From NCBI RefSeq assembly GCF_022603395.1, contig NZ_JAIBKA010000014.1:54432-118431 (forward strand): 64,000 nucleotides of DNA. The letters run 5' to 3'. The position numbers and the translations under genes are program-made. Below are positions 52,577-62,026 of this stretch, piece by piece. Numbering within the stretch: position 1 is the first letter of the stretch; every line of letters begins with the position of its first letter. This DNA is from Desulfoferrobacter suflitae. GTDB taxonomy: Bacteria > Desulfobacterota > Syntrophobacteria > Syntrophobacterales > Syntrophobacteraceae. The notes under the pieces were generated by a model. That model searched no databases, was not told the DNA's origin, and worked only from the letters and a program-made list of their open reading frames with translations.

Positions 52577-53689
52577 ATGATGGGCAGTTTGAAGAAGTTG
52601 CTTGGGTTGGCTATCGTGTTGGCGGCACTCCCGGTGTGGGCTCAAGATGCGGTGGAAGTGGGATCCATAACCCCATTGAGCGGCAAGTTGGCGGTCTATG
52701 GTGAAGGATTCCAGCGGGCCATGAACCTGGCTCTGGAAGAGGTCAATGCCGCGGGCGGTATCCAGGGAAAACCCTTGAAAATCATTTTTGAGGACAACGG
52801 ATCGACCTCGCAGGGATCGGTTTCTGCCATCCAGAAGCTGATCACGGTGCATAAGGTGCCGATTATTTTTGGTCCCGCAGCCAGTTCGAATTTTTTGGCG
52901 ATCTGCCCCATCGCCCAGCAGAATAAGGTTGTCCTGATTGGTGCGGAAAGCGCTGCAGCCGACATTTCCCAGTGCGGCTCCTACGTGTTTCGCGTGTTTC
53001 CGTCAGACATCCTGCAGGGCAGGGGCGGCGCCGAGCTTGCCAAAGAATTGGGATACCGCAAGGTGGTGCTGACTTACATCAACAACGACTGGGGGGTCGG
53101 CCTGGCGGAAGCGTTCAAGGACAGCTTCACAGAGAGCGGCGGCGAAATCATCGATGAGTTCCCCCATGAAGAAGGCAAGAGCGACTATCGCAGCGAAATT
53201 CTGCGCATCAAACAGAGCAACGCGCCGGCCGTGGTCAACCTGACGTACATCAAAGAAGGGGCCGCCATGCTGAAGCAAGCCTTTGAAATGAAGGTTAAAA
53301 CCCAATGGATTATGGGCTCCGCCTCGAAGTCCCCCAAGCTGGTGGAGATCGCAGGCGAGGCAGCGGAAGGAATCATCGGCACCTATCCCACTTTTTCTCA
53401 GGATACCCCGCAGTATCAGCATTTCAAGACCGCCTGGGAAAAGGCTTATCCGGAGAGCAAAATCGGCGTGTTTGCGGAATACAACTACGACATGGTGAAC
53501 CTCACGGCCAAGGCTCTCAATCTGGCCGTAGAGTCGACCCCGGAAGCCCTCCGTGAGGCTTTGATGGAAGCGGGTAAAGGCTATCAGGGTGTCACCGGTG
53601 ACAAGACCTTTGATGAGAACGGCGACGTGGGGGCAGTATACGGCAAATGGACAGTGACGGACGGCAAAATCGTAGACTATCGAAAGTAG
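52577..53689 (+). CDS. livK: Branched-chain amino-acid-type ABC transporter substrate-binding protein
   Basis: A 370-residue periplasmic binding protein of the Leu/Ile/Val (peripla_BP_6) family. The signal peptide ends at VWAQ (about residue 23). The mature protein begins VEVGSITPLSGKLAVYG, followed by GEGFQRAMNLALEEVNAAGGI and IIFGPAASSNFLA, all typical of LivK-like proteins. The second lobe has GVFAEYNYDMVNL and ends after FDENGDVGAVYGKWTV. The start follows AGAGGAG. A strong hairpin separates it from livH, a common way to raise binding-protein levels above the permease. Ligands of this family vary, and alanine is possible here. Confidence 0.92.
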   Translation: MMGSLKKLLGLAIVLAALPVWAQDAVEVGSITPLSGKLAVYGEGFQRAMNLALEEVNAAGGIQGKPLKIIFEDNGSTSQGSVSAIQKLITVHKVPIIFGPAASSNFLAICPIAQQNKVVLIGAESAAADISQCGSYVFRVFPSDILQGRGGAELAKELGYRKVVLTYINNDWGVGLAEAFKDSFTESGGEIIDEFPHEEGKSDYRSEILRIKQSNAPAVVNLTYIKEGAAMLKQAFEMKVKTQWIMGSASKSPKLVEIAGEAAEGIIGTYPTFSQDTPQYQHFKTAWEKAYPESKIGVFAEYNYDMVNLTAKALNLAVESTPEALREALMEAGKGYQGVTGDKTFDENGDVGAVYGKWTVTDGKIVDYRK

Positions 53690-53714
53690 TCCACTGGCGG
53701 CCCTTTCCCTGGTT

Positions 53715-53760
53715 CAAACAACCTGCTCGATTGCGGGGGCAAACGCGCCCCCGTTGTTTG
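53715..53760 (+). terminator. Large hairpin between livK and livH
   Basis: Outer arms CAAACAA (53715-53721) and TTGTTTG (53754-53760) enclose an inner perfect stem CGGGGGC/GCCCCCG (53734-53740 and 53747-53753). It probably stabilises the livK mRNA end or reduces read-through into the permease genes. Confidence 0.65.
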
Positions 53761-53780
53761 CCTCCTGATAGAGCACAGGC

Positions 53781-54650
53781 GTGTATTATCTGCAACTGGT
53801 GATCAACGGCATAATAGCCGGCAGCATGTATGCACTGTTTGCCGTCGGCCTGACCATGGTGTACGGCGTGTTCCGCTTCATCAATTTCGCCCACGGGGAA
53901 CTGATCGCGCTGGGAGCCTACAGCGCGCTTTTTTTCACCTCCCCTCCCCTGTCTTTGCCGCTGATTTGGGCGACGGCACCTGCGGTCGCCTGCACCGTCT
54001 GCGTGGGTCTGCTGCAGGATCGTCTGGTGTTTCAGCCGCTCTGTCACGGCACCCGCATGACCCTCCTGATTGCCTCCATCGGCCTTTCCTACCTGCTGCG
54101 CAACGCCATCCAGTTCGGTTTCGGATCGGACCTGCTCTCCTACAATGTGGACCTCGCCGCAGGCTATGAATGGGGACCCATCATCGTCACCCGGATGCAG
54201 CTCTCCATGTTGATCACCGCCGTCGTATTTCTCACCTTTCTCTACTGGCTGTTCACCCGCACCATGTTGGGCAAAGCGCTGCGGGCGGTCGCCGACAACA
54301 TGGAGCTGGCCGGAATCATGGGGATTCCGCTGGGTCGGGTGAATCGTACCGTGTGGATACTGGCCGCCACATTCGCGGCAGTGGGTGGGATACTGTTGGC
54401 CATGGACACGAGCCTCGAACCCATGATGGGGGTGATCAATCTTTTGAAAGCCTTCGCCGCCGTGTTGCTGGGCGGCCCGGGAAATGTCTGGGGGGCGCTG
54501 ATCGGCGGCATCGCGATAGGCGTGGCGGAAAACCTCAGCGTGGCGGTACTCTCCCCGGGCTACAAGGATTTCATCGCATTCGCCGTCATTTTGGTCATGC
54601 TGCTGTTTCGGCCGGGAGGAATTTTCTCCTTCCAGAAGGGGATGCGCTGA
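53781..54650 (+). CDS. livH: ABC transporter permease, LivH family
   Basis: A 289-residue inner-membrane permease with about eight hydrophobic segments. The family start is present (VYYLQLVINGIIAGSMYALF, then GLTMVYGVFRFINFAHGELI), as is the coupling loop region near FTRTMLGKALRAVADN and the LGGPGNVWGALIGG segment. The start is a GTG, as there is no suitable ATG before conserved sequence. It ends three bases before livM, so the two permeases are translated together. Confidence 0.93.
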   Translation: MYYLQLVINGIIAGSMYALFAVGLTMVYGVFRFINFAHGELIALGAYSALFFTSPPLSLPLIWATAPAVACTVCVGLLQDRLVFQPLCHGTRMTLLIASIGLSYLLRNAIQFGFGSDLLSYNVDLAAGYEWGPIIVTRMQLSMLITAVVFLTFLYWLFTRTMLGKALRAVADNMELAGIMGIPLGRVNRTVWILAATFAAVGGILLAMDTSLEPMMGVINLLKAFAAVLLGGPGNVWGALIGGIAIGVAENLSVAVLSPGYKDFIAFAVILVMLLFRPGGIFSFQKGMR

Positions 54651-54653
54651 GGC

Positions 54654-55538
54654 ATGGATTACCTGTTACACATCGCCATTTCAACTCTCATCTACGCCAT
54701 CTTCGCCATGTCGCTCAACCTTGAGCTGGGTTATGCGGGTCTGTACAATTTCGGCCATATCGCCTTCTTCGGCATCGGCGCCTACACGTCTGCATTGATG
54801 GCCGTCGGCGGCCTTCCGATTCCCCTGGGAATAACGTCGGCCATGGCCCTGGCAGGCCTGATCGGTGCCGGACTGGCATTCACCGTTTTGCGTTTGACCG
54901 GCGATTATTTTGGCATCGCCACCCTGGCTTTCGGCGAAATGATGCGCCTTCTGTTCCTCAATGAACGCTGGCTGACCAAAGGTCCCATGGGTATTCCCGG
55001 AATTCCCCGGCCCACCCTGCTGGGCGGGATGCCGGCCGACCTGCTGCAGTACCTGATGTTCACCGTCGCGTGCACCATTCTGGTTTTTCTTATCCTGCAC
55101 CGACTGGAAACATCCCCTTTCGGCCGCGCCCTCAAAGTAGTCAGAGAAGACGAGTTTGTGGCGCAGGCGTTCGGCAAGAACCTTCTCTCACTCAAGATGC
55201 GCTGCATCGTCGTCGGATCGGTCATCGCCGGTCTAGCCGGCGCTCTATGGGCACATTACATGACCTATATCAGTCCCAACGACTTCACGCTGCAGGGGAC
55301 CATCATCGTGCTACTGTGTGTCGTGCTGGGCGGTAAAGGATCTCCCTCGGGGCCGCTGCTCGGAACCTGCGTGGTGGTTCTCTTGCAGGAATCCCTGCGT
55401 TTTTTGCCCATCCCGACCGATTTTGGACGGCACGTGGCGCCCCTGCAGGGGATGGTTTTTGGGCTTATGCTGGTGCTCCTCATGCTCAGACGCCCGCAGG
55501 GTCTCATTGCCGAATTGCACGGGGGGCGCGGTGCTTAG
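54654..55538 (+). CDS. livM: ABC transporter permease, LivM family
   Basis: A 294-residue permease partner of LivH. It shows the LivM N-terminal block LELGYAGLYNFGHIAFFGIG, the LTGDYFGIATLAFGEMMRL segment, and the coupling helix region PFGRALKVVREDEFVAQAFG. The C-terminus has VLGGKGSPSGPLLG. About nine membrane segments are visible. It overlaps livG by eight bases. Length is near the low end of the family, without the long N-terminal extension of the E. coli protein. Confidence 0.93.
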   Translation: MDYLLHIAISTLIYAIFAMSLNLELGYAGLYNFGHIAFFGIGAYTSALMAVGGLPIPLGITSAMALAGLIGAGLAFTVLRLTGDYFGIATLAFGEMMRLLFLNERWLTKGPMGIPGIPRPTLLGGMPADLLQYLMFTVACTILVFLILHRLETSPFGRALKVVREDEFVAQAFGKNLLSLKMRCIVVGSVIAGLAGALWAHYMTYISPNDFTLQGTIIVLLCVVLGGKGSPSGPLLGTCVVVLLQESLRFLPIPTDFGRHVAPLQGMVFGLMLVLLMLRRPQGLIAELHGGRGA

Positions 55539-56295
55539 AATCGAACATGTGAGCAAGAGCTTCGGTGGATTAACAGCAGTGGCCGACGTGAGTGTGGATC
55601 TGGCGAACAACCGGGTGACCGGACTGGTGGGGCCAAACGGTTCCGGCAAGTCCACACTGTTTCATATCATCACCGGCTTTTATCGAGCGGATAACGGTTG
55701 GATTCTGTTTCGCCACAAGCCGATCCAGGATTTGCCGCCCGACGTCATCAGCCGCCTGGGTTTGATCCGCACTTTTCAGCAGACCCGAGTGCTGCCCTTT
55801 CTTTCGGTGCGCGACAATCTATTGGCGGTGGCTCCAGAGCAGCTGGGAGAAAACATCTTAGCGGTTTTTTTCCGCCCGGGAGCCATCAATCGGCAGGAAC
55901 GTGGAAACCGCCGCCGCGCCGAGGAAATTCTCCAACTGCTCAAGCTTTCGCACCTGGCAGACCGGCCCGCAAGTGAATTGAGCTATGGGCAGGAGAGGCT
56001 GATCGAGTTGGGGCGGGTGCTGATGTGCCGACCGCAACTGGTGCTGCTGGATGAACCCACTTCGGGCGTAAACCCTTCTCTGATTCGCCACATTGTTCAG
56101 GTCATCCGGCAGTTGACAGCGCAGGGAATAAGGTTTTTTGTCGTAGAACATAATATGCCGCTGGTGACCGAGTTGTGCGAACGAGTTCTGGTGATGGATG
56201 CAGGCCGCCTCATCTTTGACGGGCTTCCTGAAACGGCACAGCGAGACCCCGCCGTGATTGAAGCCTATTTGGGAAAAGGCTGTGAAGCTACTTGA
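55531..56295 (+). CDS. livG: ABC transporter ATP-binding protein, LivG family
   Basis: A 254-residue ATPase. Walker A is GPNGSGKS, the Q-loop lies near RTFQQTRV, the signature is ELSYGQERLIELGR, Walker B is LVLLDEPTSGVNP, and the switch His is in VVEHN. The LivG-type insertion between the Q-loop and signature is present. The start is a GTG at 55531 inside the end of livM (VLRIEHVSKSFGG); a frame reaching 55318 would run through livM. It overlaps livF by 14 bases. Confidence 0.94.
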   Translation: MLRIEHVSKSFGGLTAVADVSVDLANNRVTGLVGPNGSGKSTLFHIITGFYRADNGWILFRHKPIQDLPPDVISRLGLIRTFQQTRVLPFLSVRDNLLAVAPEQLGENILAVFFRPGAINRQERGNRRRAEEILQLLKLSHLADRPASELSYGQERLIELGRVLMCRPQLVLLDEPTSGVNPSLIRHIVQVIRQLTAQGIRFFVVEHNMPLVTELCERVLVMDAGRLIFDGLPETAQRDPAVIEAYLGKGCEAT

Positions 56296-56992
56296 AGTGC
56301 GGGATTTGCATGCGGGCTATGGACGTGTCACGATTCTCTTCGGCATCTCACTCGCTGTGATGCCCCGAGAGATCGTGTGCTTGATCGGCCCCAACGGTGC
56401 CGGTAAATCCACTGTGCTGCGCGCCATTGTCGGACAATTACCAGCGACTCGAGGAGAGATTCTGTTCGAGGAGATGGCAACGGCCGGGATGGATCCGCAG
56501 GAAAAGGGAACCAGGGGACTTATTTTCATTCCCCAAGGTCAAAACATTTTCCCCAGCCTGACGGTAACCGAAAATCTGGAAATGGCCGGCTACCTGCTGC
56601 CCGACCGCGAGACCCTCAAGAGCCGGAGAGAAGAAGTCTTTGCCGTGTTTCCCTGGATCGCTCAGCGCCGCCACCGGCCCGCCCGCGAACTGTCCGGCGG
56701 TCAACGGCAAATGCTGGCTCTCGCCCGTGTACTCCTTATGCAGCCGAAGCTGGTGCTGCTCGACGAACCGTCGCTGGGACTCGCGCCTCTTATGGTCGAA
56801 GAGATCTTTGAGCGGATCCTCCAAATGAATCGGCAGGGCACTTCCTTTTTGCTGGTGGAGCAGAATGCCCGCAAGGGTCTGGCCGTTTCTCATCGCGCCT
56901 ATGTGCTGGAACAGGGCAGGAACCGGCTGCAGGGAACAGGTCGCGAACTGCTGACCAACCCGCAAGTACAAAAACTCTATCTCGGCGGCTGA
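56282..56992 (+). CDS. livF: ABC transporter ATP-binding protein, LivF family
   Basis: A 236-residue ATPase that pairs with LivG. Walker A is GPNGAGKS, the LivF-type IPQGQNIFPSLTVTENLEM Q-loop follows, the signature is LSGGQRQMLALAR, and Walker B is LVLLDEPSLGLAP. A Gln replaces the usual His in LLVEQN, which is normal for LivF. The start is a GTG at 56282 within the end of livG (VKLLEVRDLHAGYG). It closes the operon; the histidine kinase gene converges 87 bases later. Confidence 0.94.
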   Translation: MKLLEVRDLHAGYGRVTILFGISLAVMPREIVCLIGPNGAGKSTVLRAIVGQLPATRGEILFEEMATAGMDPQEKGTRGLIFIPQGQNIFPSLTVTENLEMAGYLLPDRETLKSRREEVFAVFPWIAQRRHRPARELSGGQRQMLALARVLLMQPKLVLLDEPSLGLAPLMVEEIFERILQMNRQGTSFLLVEQNARKGLAVSHRAYVLEQGRNRLQGTGRELLTNPQVQKLYLGG

Positions 56993-57078
56993 AAGGGTCC
57001 GCGCCGCCCAATCAACAATCCGTTATCAACCGTAGAAGGCTCCCGTAAAAAAGTAAATTTCTAATTCATTTCAAAGTA

Positions 57079-59160
57079 TTAAGCTAAATGCGCCGGGACA
57101 GAACTCCCTTGCAGCGGCAGCGAAACCGTCAAAATGATCTCGCTCGATTCATTGGCTGCGGCATGCACATGCCCGCCATGTTTGGTGATTATGATCTTGG
57201 ACATGGGAAGGTCGGAATCACCGGGTCCAAAGTGAGAGGTAGTAAAAGGATAGAAGAAATGTTCGATATCATCGTTGGATACGTGTTCCGCGGGATACCT
57301 TATGCATAATTTGGCAAACTCGTCTTCCTGCATACTCAGAAAGAAGATCCTGCCGTTCGTGGGCATATGACAAACGGCATTTCTGACGAGAGCCTCCAGG
57401 GCTTGTTCCATCAGCACCGGATCGACTGCCGCGGGGGGAATCTGCGCTGCCAATTGGAGCTTGGTTCGAATGCACTTCTCTTCGAAACTCCCGGCCAGCT
57501 TGCGCAACACGGAATGAAGCAGGTCAGCCACTTCCGTAGGTACCGGTTTCAGTTCGAGGGGCTGGATGTAGTTGATAATCATGCGCAGGATCGACTCCAG
57601 TCGCCCCACCTCCCGCACAATGATTTCCACTTTTTCTCTGTTGGGATCACTGCTCGCCATAGAAGACAGCAGCAATCGCGCAAATCCGCCTGCGGACACG
57701 AGGGGATTGCGGATCTCGTGCGCCAGCCGCTGGGAAACCTCGCTTATGGTCTTAAGGCTCTCTGCCCGCAGCAATTGCTCCTGCAGCCTCACCCTGCCGG
57801 TCATGTCCATGATGATCCCATCCAGGCTGCTGATGCGGCCATCGGTCGAATAAAACGGGACGGCATGATCCAGCACATAGGCCAAATGACCATTCTTGTG
57901 AATGATTCGATACTCGGCGAAAAAGTCTCTTGCTTCCTTGAAGCTCGCATCGCGCAGGTTCATGACCCTGCCCTGGTCCTCTCCGTGCACTCTGCTGTGC
58001 CAGAGCTCCGGATTGCAAAGGATCTCGCCGGCAGTGAAACCGAATACCTGTTCAACAAACTGGTTTAGGAAAAAAACGTGCCCCCTTGGTCTCATCCGAT
58101 AGACCACCAGGGGCACATTCTCGACCAAACTACGGTACCTCTCCTCGGATTCGATGAGCTCCACCGTGCGCTGCTCGATGCGTTCCTCGGCTCGCTTGTA
58201 TTCACTCACGTCACTCAATATGCCCACCGATCCGATGATCACGGCAGATTCATCGTACCACGGGGAAGAGTGGTCCCGAATCCATTTCAACTCGCCGGAC
58301 TTTGTCTTCAGAAGATAATCTGCCCGATATTCCCGAGTCTTGCCCTCCAGCCGGTTCTTGATAATGGCTTGAGAAGAAATGTTTTTTTCACTCGGCGTAT
58401 CTATTCTCAGAATCAGCTTGCCAAACCCGTACTCCTCGATTTCATCCCTCGTATACCCCGTCAAATTAAAAATTCCCGGGCTGAGATAATCGTACGTCAT
58501 GGAGTCATACCTGAGACGGTAGATGACATCGCCGGTGGTCTCGGCCATGAAGCGAAACCGTTCTTCACTCTCCCTCAGCAGTTGTTCCGTCCTGCTGCGT
58601 TGGATTTCGGCAGCGGCGTGTTGCGTCAACCGTAAAAAAGTATCCAGGTGAGTACCGGTAAAAATGTCTTCTTCGCTGAAGACATAGGCGTAGCCAAAAC
58701 AGTGGCTCCCCATTCGGAGTGGTGCCCGCATCCCGGACACGACATTGGCCCCTCCGATGATTTGACCGGCGATGGGGTCGTCCCCTGCAACGTCTGCTTC
58801 AAAAATAACCGCTTCCCCCCTCCCATCGAACTGCGGAGAACTTGCAGCAAGCCAGCGGTTACGCAGAGGTTCTATCTTGTTCCCTGCACATGCGGTGATA
58901 GTCAAGTTCTTCGCCTCCGCATCCAGACAGGCAAGGCACGACCCAACCGCGCCAAAAAACTCTCTGATCTTATCTGCGATCAACTGCAGGCTTTCCCCGA
59001 GACTTGGGCTGGTACCGAGCGCCGAGACAAAAGCGTACAATGCTCGAGTAGTGTTCAATTCATCCTGCAGCCGGACCGCTTCATCCCTCAACTCTCGCAG
59101 TTCTTGTTCCAGGTGATGGACTCTTGTTTCCTGATTTGCAGATCCGTTCTGATCGCTCAT
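57079..59160 (-). CDS. Cytoplasmic GAF-PAS-PAS sensor histidine kinase with atypical ATPase
   Basis: A 693-residue sensor without membrane helices. A coiled coil spans about 12-40, a GAF-like domain 45-190, PAS domains near 205-330 and 345-460, and a HisKA helix carries the phosphoaccepting His in RLAHEIRNPLVSAGG (near 480). The HATPase region (about 575-690) keeps an N-box-like ALVRNAVCHMP and the final KHGGHVHAAA. The glycine-rich boxes are poor: no DxGxG is seen, and GPGDSDLPMSK replaces GTGLGL. ATP binding may be weak or the protein may work mainly as a phosphatase. No response regulator is adjacent. Confidence 0.85.
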   Translation of the reverse strand: MSDQNGSANQETRVHHLEQELRELRDEAVRLQDELNTTRALYAFVSALGTSPSLGESLQLIADKIREFFGAVGSCLACLDAEAKNLTITACAGNKIEPLRNRWLAASSPQFDGRGEAVIFEADVAGDDPIAGQIIGGANVVSGMRAPLRMGSHCFGYAYVFSEEDIFTGTHLDTFLRLTQHAAAEIQRSRTEQLLRESEERFRFMAETTGDVIYRLRYDSMTYDYLSPGIFNLTGYTRDEIEEYGFGKLILRIDTPSEKNISSQAIIKNRLEGKTREYRADYLLKTKSGELKWIRDHSSPWYDESAVIIGSVGILSDVSEYKRAEERIEQRTVELIESEERYRSLVENVPLVVYRMRPRGHVFFLNQFVEQVFGFTAGEILCNPELWHSRVHGEDQGRVMNLRDASFKEARDFFAEYRIIHKNGHLAYVLDHAVPFYSTDGRISSLDGIIMDMTGRVRLQEQLLRAESLKTISEVSQRLAHEIRNPLVSAGGFARLLLSSMASSDPNREKVEIIVREVGRLESILRMIINYIQPLELKPVPTEVADLLHSVLRKLAGSFEEKCIRTKLQLAAQIPPAAVDPVLMEQALEALVRNAVCHMPTNGRIFFLSMQEDEFAKLCIRYPAEHVSNDDIEHFFYPFTTSHFGPGDSDLPMSKIIITKHGGHVHAAANESSEIILTVSLPLQGSSVPAHLA

Positions 59161-59601
59161 CTGAGGATCCTCTAAAACCTCTGCTGTTGCCGAAATTCAG
59201 CCACCTTTGTACGGGCAAACAACCTTCGTCATTCAACCAGACGCCGCGATCCAGAGAGTCGGCCGTACCCACTGGATGCCTCCCGCCTTGGCGGCATTTC
59301 GTCGGCATGACAAAGGCTTACCGATAAAATCGATAAATTTGGCTGCTGTCAGCTCGAATTAATGGTAACTTAACTCAATCAAGGTGAACATTCCAATACG
59401 CAACTCCATCGGTGCAATCGAGAAACTGATTTTGCAGTAAAACGGCACCTCACCGGCGTCACTGCTCTCCCCCATGGTAATCGACAAGAACACTTCGAGC
59501 GCCGCTATGGTGCTGGCATTCATGCAATATTGTGGTAGAAAGCACTGAGCTTGCGAAGGGCATCAGCGATATCGACAATGAAAAAAAAGGGGACTCGCTC
59601 C
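59161..59601. other. Divergent intergenic region
   Basis: About 440 bases between the kinase and glycogen synthase-like genes. I see no gene and no strong promoter or repeat. ATG codons at 59551 and 59578 are in frame with the synthase but lack a well-spaced ribosome site. Confidence 0.5.
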
Positions 59602-62001
59602 ATGTTGAAGGCTAAGGACAAACTCAGAGTAGCAATGCCGGCTTGGGAAATCGGACGAGCGGAAACCGGTCTGGGAGTAAAGATTGGTGGATTGGGGGTA
59701 ATCATTGAAGAGTTGCCGCTGGAATTGGTCAAGGCCGCCGACAGGCAGGGCATCCAACTGGAAGTGACCATCCTTTCCCCATGTTTTGCCCACTATGACA
59801 AGCGCAAACTGATTCCTGTCGAATCCAAAGCCTCAGCGACCCTGCTGGGCAACCCTTTTGAATTCGATGTCTACGAGCATGTTTTTGGTGACGGCCAGAA
59901 GGTCGTCTACTTCTGGGACAACCTGCAGCTGAACTGGACCAATGCCCAAGCCGTTTACCCCGATGATCCGCAGATGGGACTGCTCCTCTATTCCTCGGTA
60001 AGCCAGGCCATGGCTTCATACATCAAGCAGAGCCATTTTGATGTGATTCACCTGCACGACTACCACGTGGGCCTAATACCCTTTTACCTGGGTGATGCCT
60101 ACCTGAGCGAAGTGCCGGTGCATTTTACCATTCACAACGCATCCTACCAGGGAATCACGCCCCTCATCGGCGGTGGCTACCATTCTCTTGAGCGTATCAA
60201 TCTGCCCGGCGAAAAACTGTTCCACAGGTATTTTGATTTTTTTGACAACCTGAATCTGATCAAGGCCTGCATGCTCAAAGTGCATGAAATGGGCGGCAAA
60301 ATCACCACGGTGAGCGGGGACATCGCCGGCACCTGGGGCTACGCCGCGGAACTGAAACAAAATCACGCCCAACTCTGGGCTCAGGCATATGCACAAAAAG
60401 GCGGGCCACCCGGTGAAATCTTCGTCCCCAATCGACATCTCAATGTGTTTGAGAAGCTTCCCATTGCCGGCATAACTAACGGGTTGAGCGACACGAACCG
60501 GCCGCAAAATTTGCCTGAGTTGAAAGCGGGTGTTCTGAGGGCGATGCAGTCAAACAGGACAAAGCCGATTTTTGCCAACCCCGTCACGCAATCCGAGATG
60601 CTTGCCGGGGATCACAATTTCGGTCCAGCCAGTCTCGCCACCAAAGCGCAATTGAAGCGATTGCTGCACCTCGAAGCTTTTGGCTCAGAACCGCAGGGCG
60701 ATCCCATTCTCCTGACCGCGGTCGGCCGTTTGGTGGAACAGAAGAATCTCGGCCTGGTAGCCGACATTATCGATAGAACACTCGACTACGATCATCAAAT
60801 AAAATTTATCATTCTGGCCTCCGCGACACTTGGAGATCCGGTCGGCAAAGCCAGCGAAGCCGCTTTTGCCACGCTCGCGTTAAATCATCCAACCCGGGTC
60901 TATTTCAACAACATTTTCAACCAACCGCTCTCCAGGCTGATCCTGGCGGGCGGTGATTTCTGCCTGATTCCCTCGCGGTTCGAACCATGCGGCCTGGTCG
61001 ATTATGAGGCCTCACTGCTGGGCAATATTGTCATCGGAAGAGCCACCGGTGGTCTCACCAAGGTAGCGCACTGCGCCTATCTGTATGAATGGCTGGACAT
61101 AAGCGATCGGGCGGGCGAGGCCGGCGCATTTTTCCAGCAGATCAAGACCGCCGTCGACGTCTACAGACATGACCCCGAAAGACACGGCCAACTGGTCCAG
61201 GCGGCCATGCAAATCGAAGCCGGGTGGGAAGTCTCCGCTCTGCACTACCTGCAGATGTATCATTATGGCTTTCTCATTAAGAAATGGCGTAGAAAGAGAG
61301 CAGCCCTCGTTGCCGATTTCATCGAATCGCTAAACGATGATTTGGATATTTTTACACAATTTTTCATTCCCGCACGGGACGAATACGGAGATGCATTTGA
61401 CTGGCAACTGAAAAAGGCACTCACTGAAGCAGCAGTCCGGCAGGCGCATCGCCGGATGCCGCAGGTGCCGCGTACAGTAAAAAAAGAACTGGTGCAGGAA
61501 CGCGTGACCCGCGCAGCGGATGGTGCGGCGGGCTCTGCCGCCTCAAAGGAGAAGAAGTTTGATCCAAGAATGCATTCCGCCGAACACCTGGTGAACCAGA
61601 CCATGATCAGGATGTTCAACTGTCAACGCTCTTTCGGCGCTCACATTGAAAAGAAGAAATCAAAACTGGACTACCATTTTAACAAGCCGTTGAGCAGAGA
61701 CGAGATCGGCGCATTAGAGAGGAAAGTGAACGAAATAATTCAGGCGGATGTGCCGGTGACGGAAGAATTCATTCCTCGAGAAGAAGCAGAACAACAGTTT
61801 GACATGCACAAGCTGCCTGCCGACGCAGGAAACCGCATTCGACTGGTGAGGATAGGGGACTATGATGTCTGCCCCTGTATCGGGCCTCATGTCAAGAGAA
61901 GCGGTGAAATCGGACCACTTCGTATCATATCGGTTGATTTCAGGGAGGGTGTTTTGAGAATCCGCTACAAATTGGGACAAGCCGGCCAGGCGCCTGAATG
62001 A
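59602..62001 (+). CDS. Starch/glycogen synthase (GT5) fused to an AlaX-type alanyl-tRNA editing domain
   Basis: A 799-residue fusion. Residues about 8-600 form a GT-B glycosyltransferase of family 5: K27 in VKIGGLG for the ADP-sugar, HLHDYHVGLIPFYL, then the C-terminal SRFEPCGLVDYEASLLG with the E461-x7-E469 pair and ATGGL. It should extend alpha-1,4-glucan from ADP- or UDP-glucose. After a charged linker, residues 650-795 match the tRNA-synthetase second additional domain. H658-x3-H662 (HSAEHL) and C759-x3-H763 (CIGPH) are the zinc ligands of AlaX and AlaRS editing sites. One frame spans both, with no internal ribosome site noted at the junction. The ATG at 59602 follows AGGGGA. Confidence 0.88.
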   Translation: MLKAKDKLRVAMPAWEIGRAETGLGVKIGGLGVIIEELPLELVKAADRQGIQLEVTILSPCFAHYDKRKLIPVESKASATLLGNPFEFDVYEHVFGDGQKVVYFWDNLQLNWTNAQAVYPDDPQMGLLLYSSVSQAMASYIKQSHFDVIHLHDYHVGLIPFYLGDAYLSEVPVHFTIHNASYQGITPLIGGGYHSLERINLPGEKLFHRYFDFFDNLNLIKACMLKVHEMGGKITTVSGDIAGTWGYAAELKQNHAQLWAQAYAQKGGPPGEIFVPNRHLNVFEKLPIAGITNGLSDTNRPQNLPELKAGVLRAMQSNRTKPIFANPVTQSEMLAGDHNFGPASLATKAQLKRLLHLEAFGSEPQGDPILLTAVGRLVEQKNLGLVADIIDRTLDYDHQIKFIILASATLGDPVGKASEAAFATLALNHPTRVYFNNIFNQPLSRLILAGGDFCLIPSRFEPCGLVDYEASLLGNIVIGRATGGLTKVAHCAYLYEWLDISDRAGEAGAFFQQIKTAVDVYRHDPERHGQLVQAAMQIEAGWEVSALHYLQMYHYGFLIKKWRRKRAALVADFIESLNDDLDIFTQFFIPARDEYGDAFDWQLKKALTEAAVRQAHRRMPQVPRTVKKELVQERVTRAADGAAGSAASKEKKFDPRMHSAEHLVNQTMIRMFNCQRSFGAHIEKKKSKLDYHFNKPLSRDEIGALERKVNEIIQADVPVTEEFIPREEAEQQFDMHKLPADAGNRIRLVRIGDYDVCPCIGPHVKRSGEIGPLRIISVDFREGVLRIRYKLGQAGQAPE

Positions 62002-62026
62002 AACGAACCTGTCAGGTGCAGCCACT

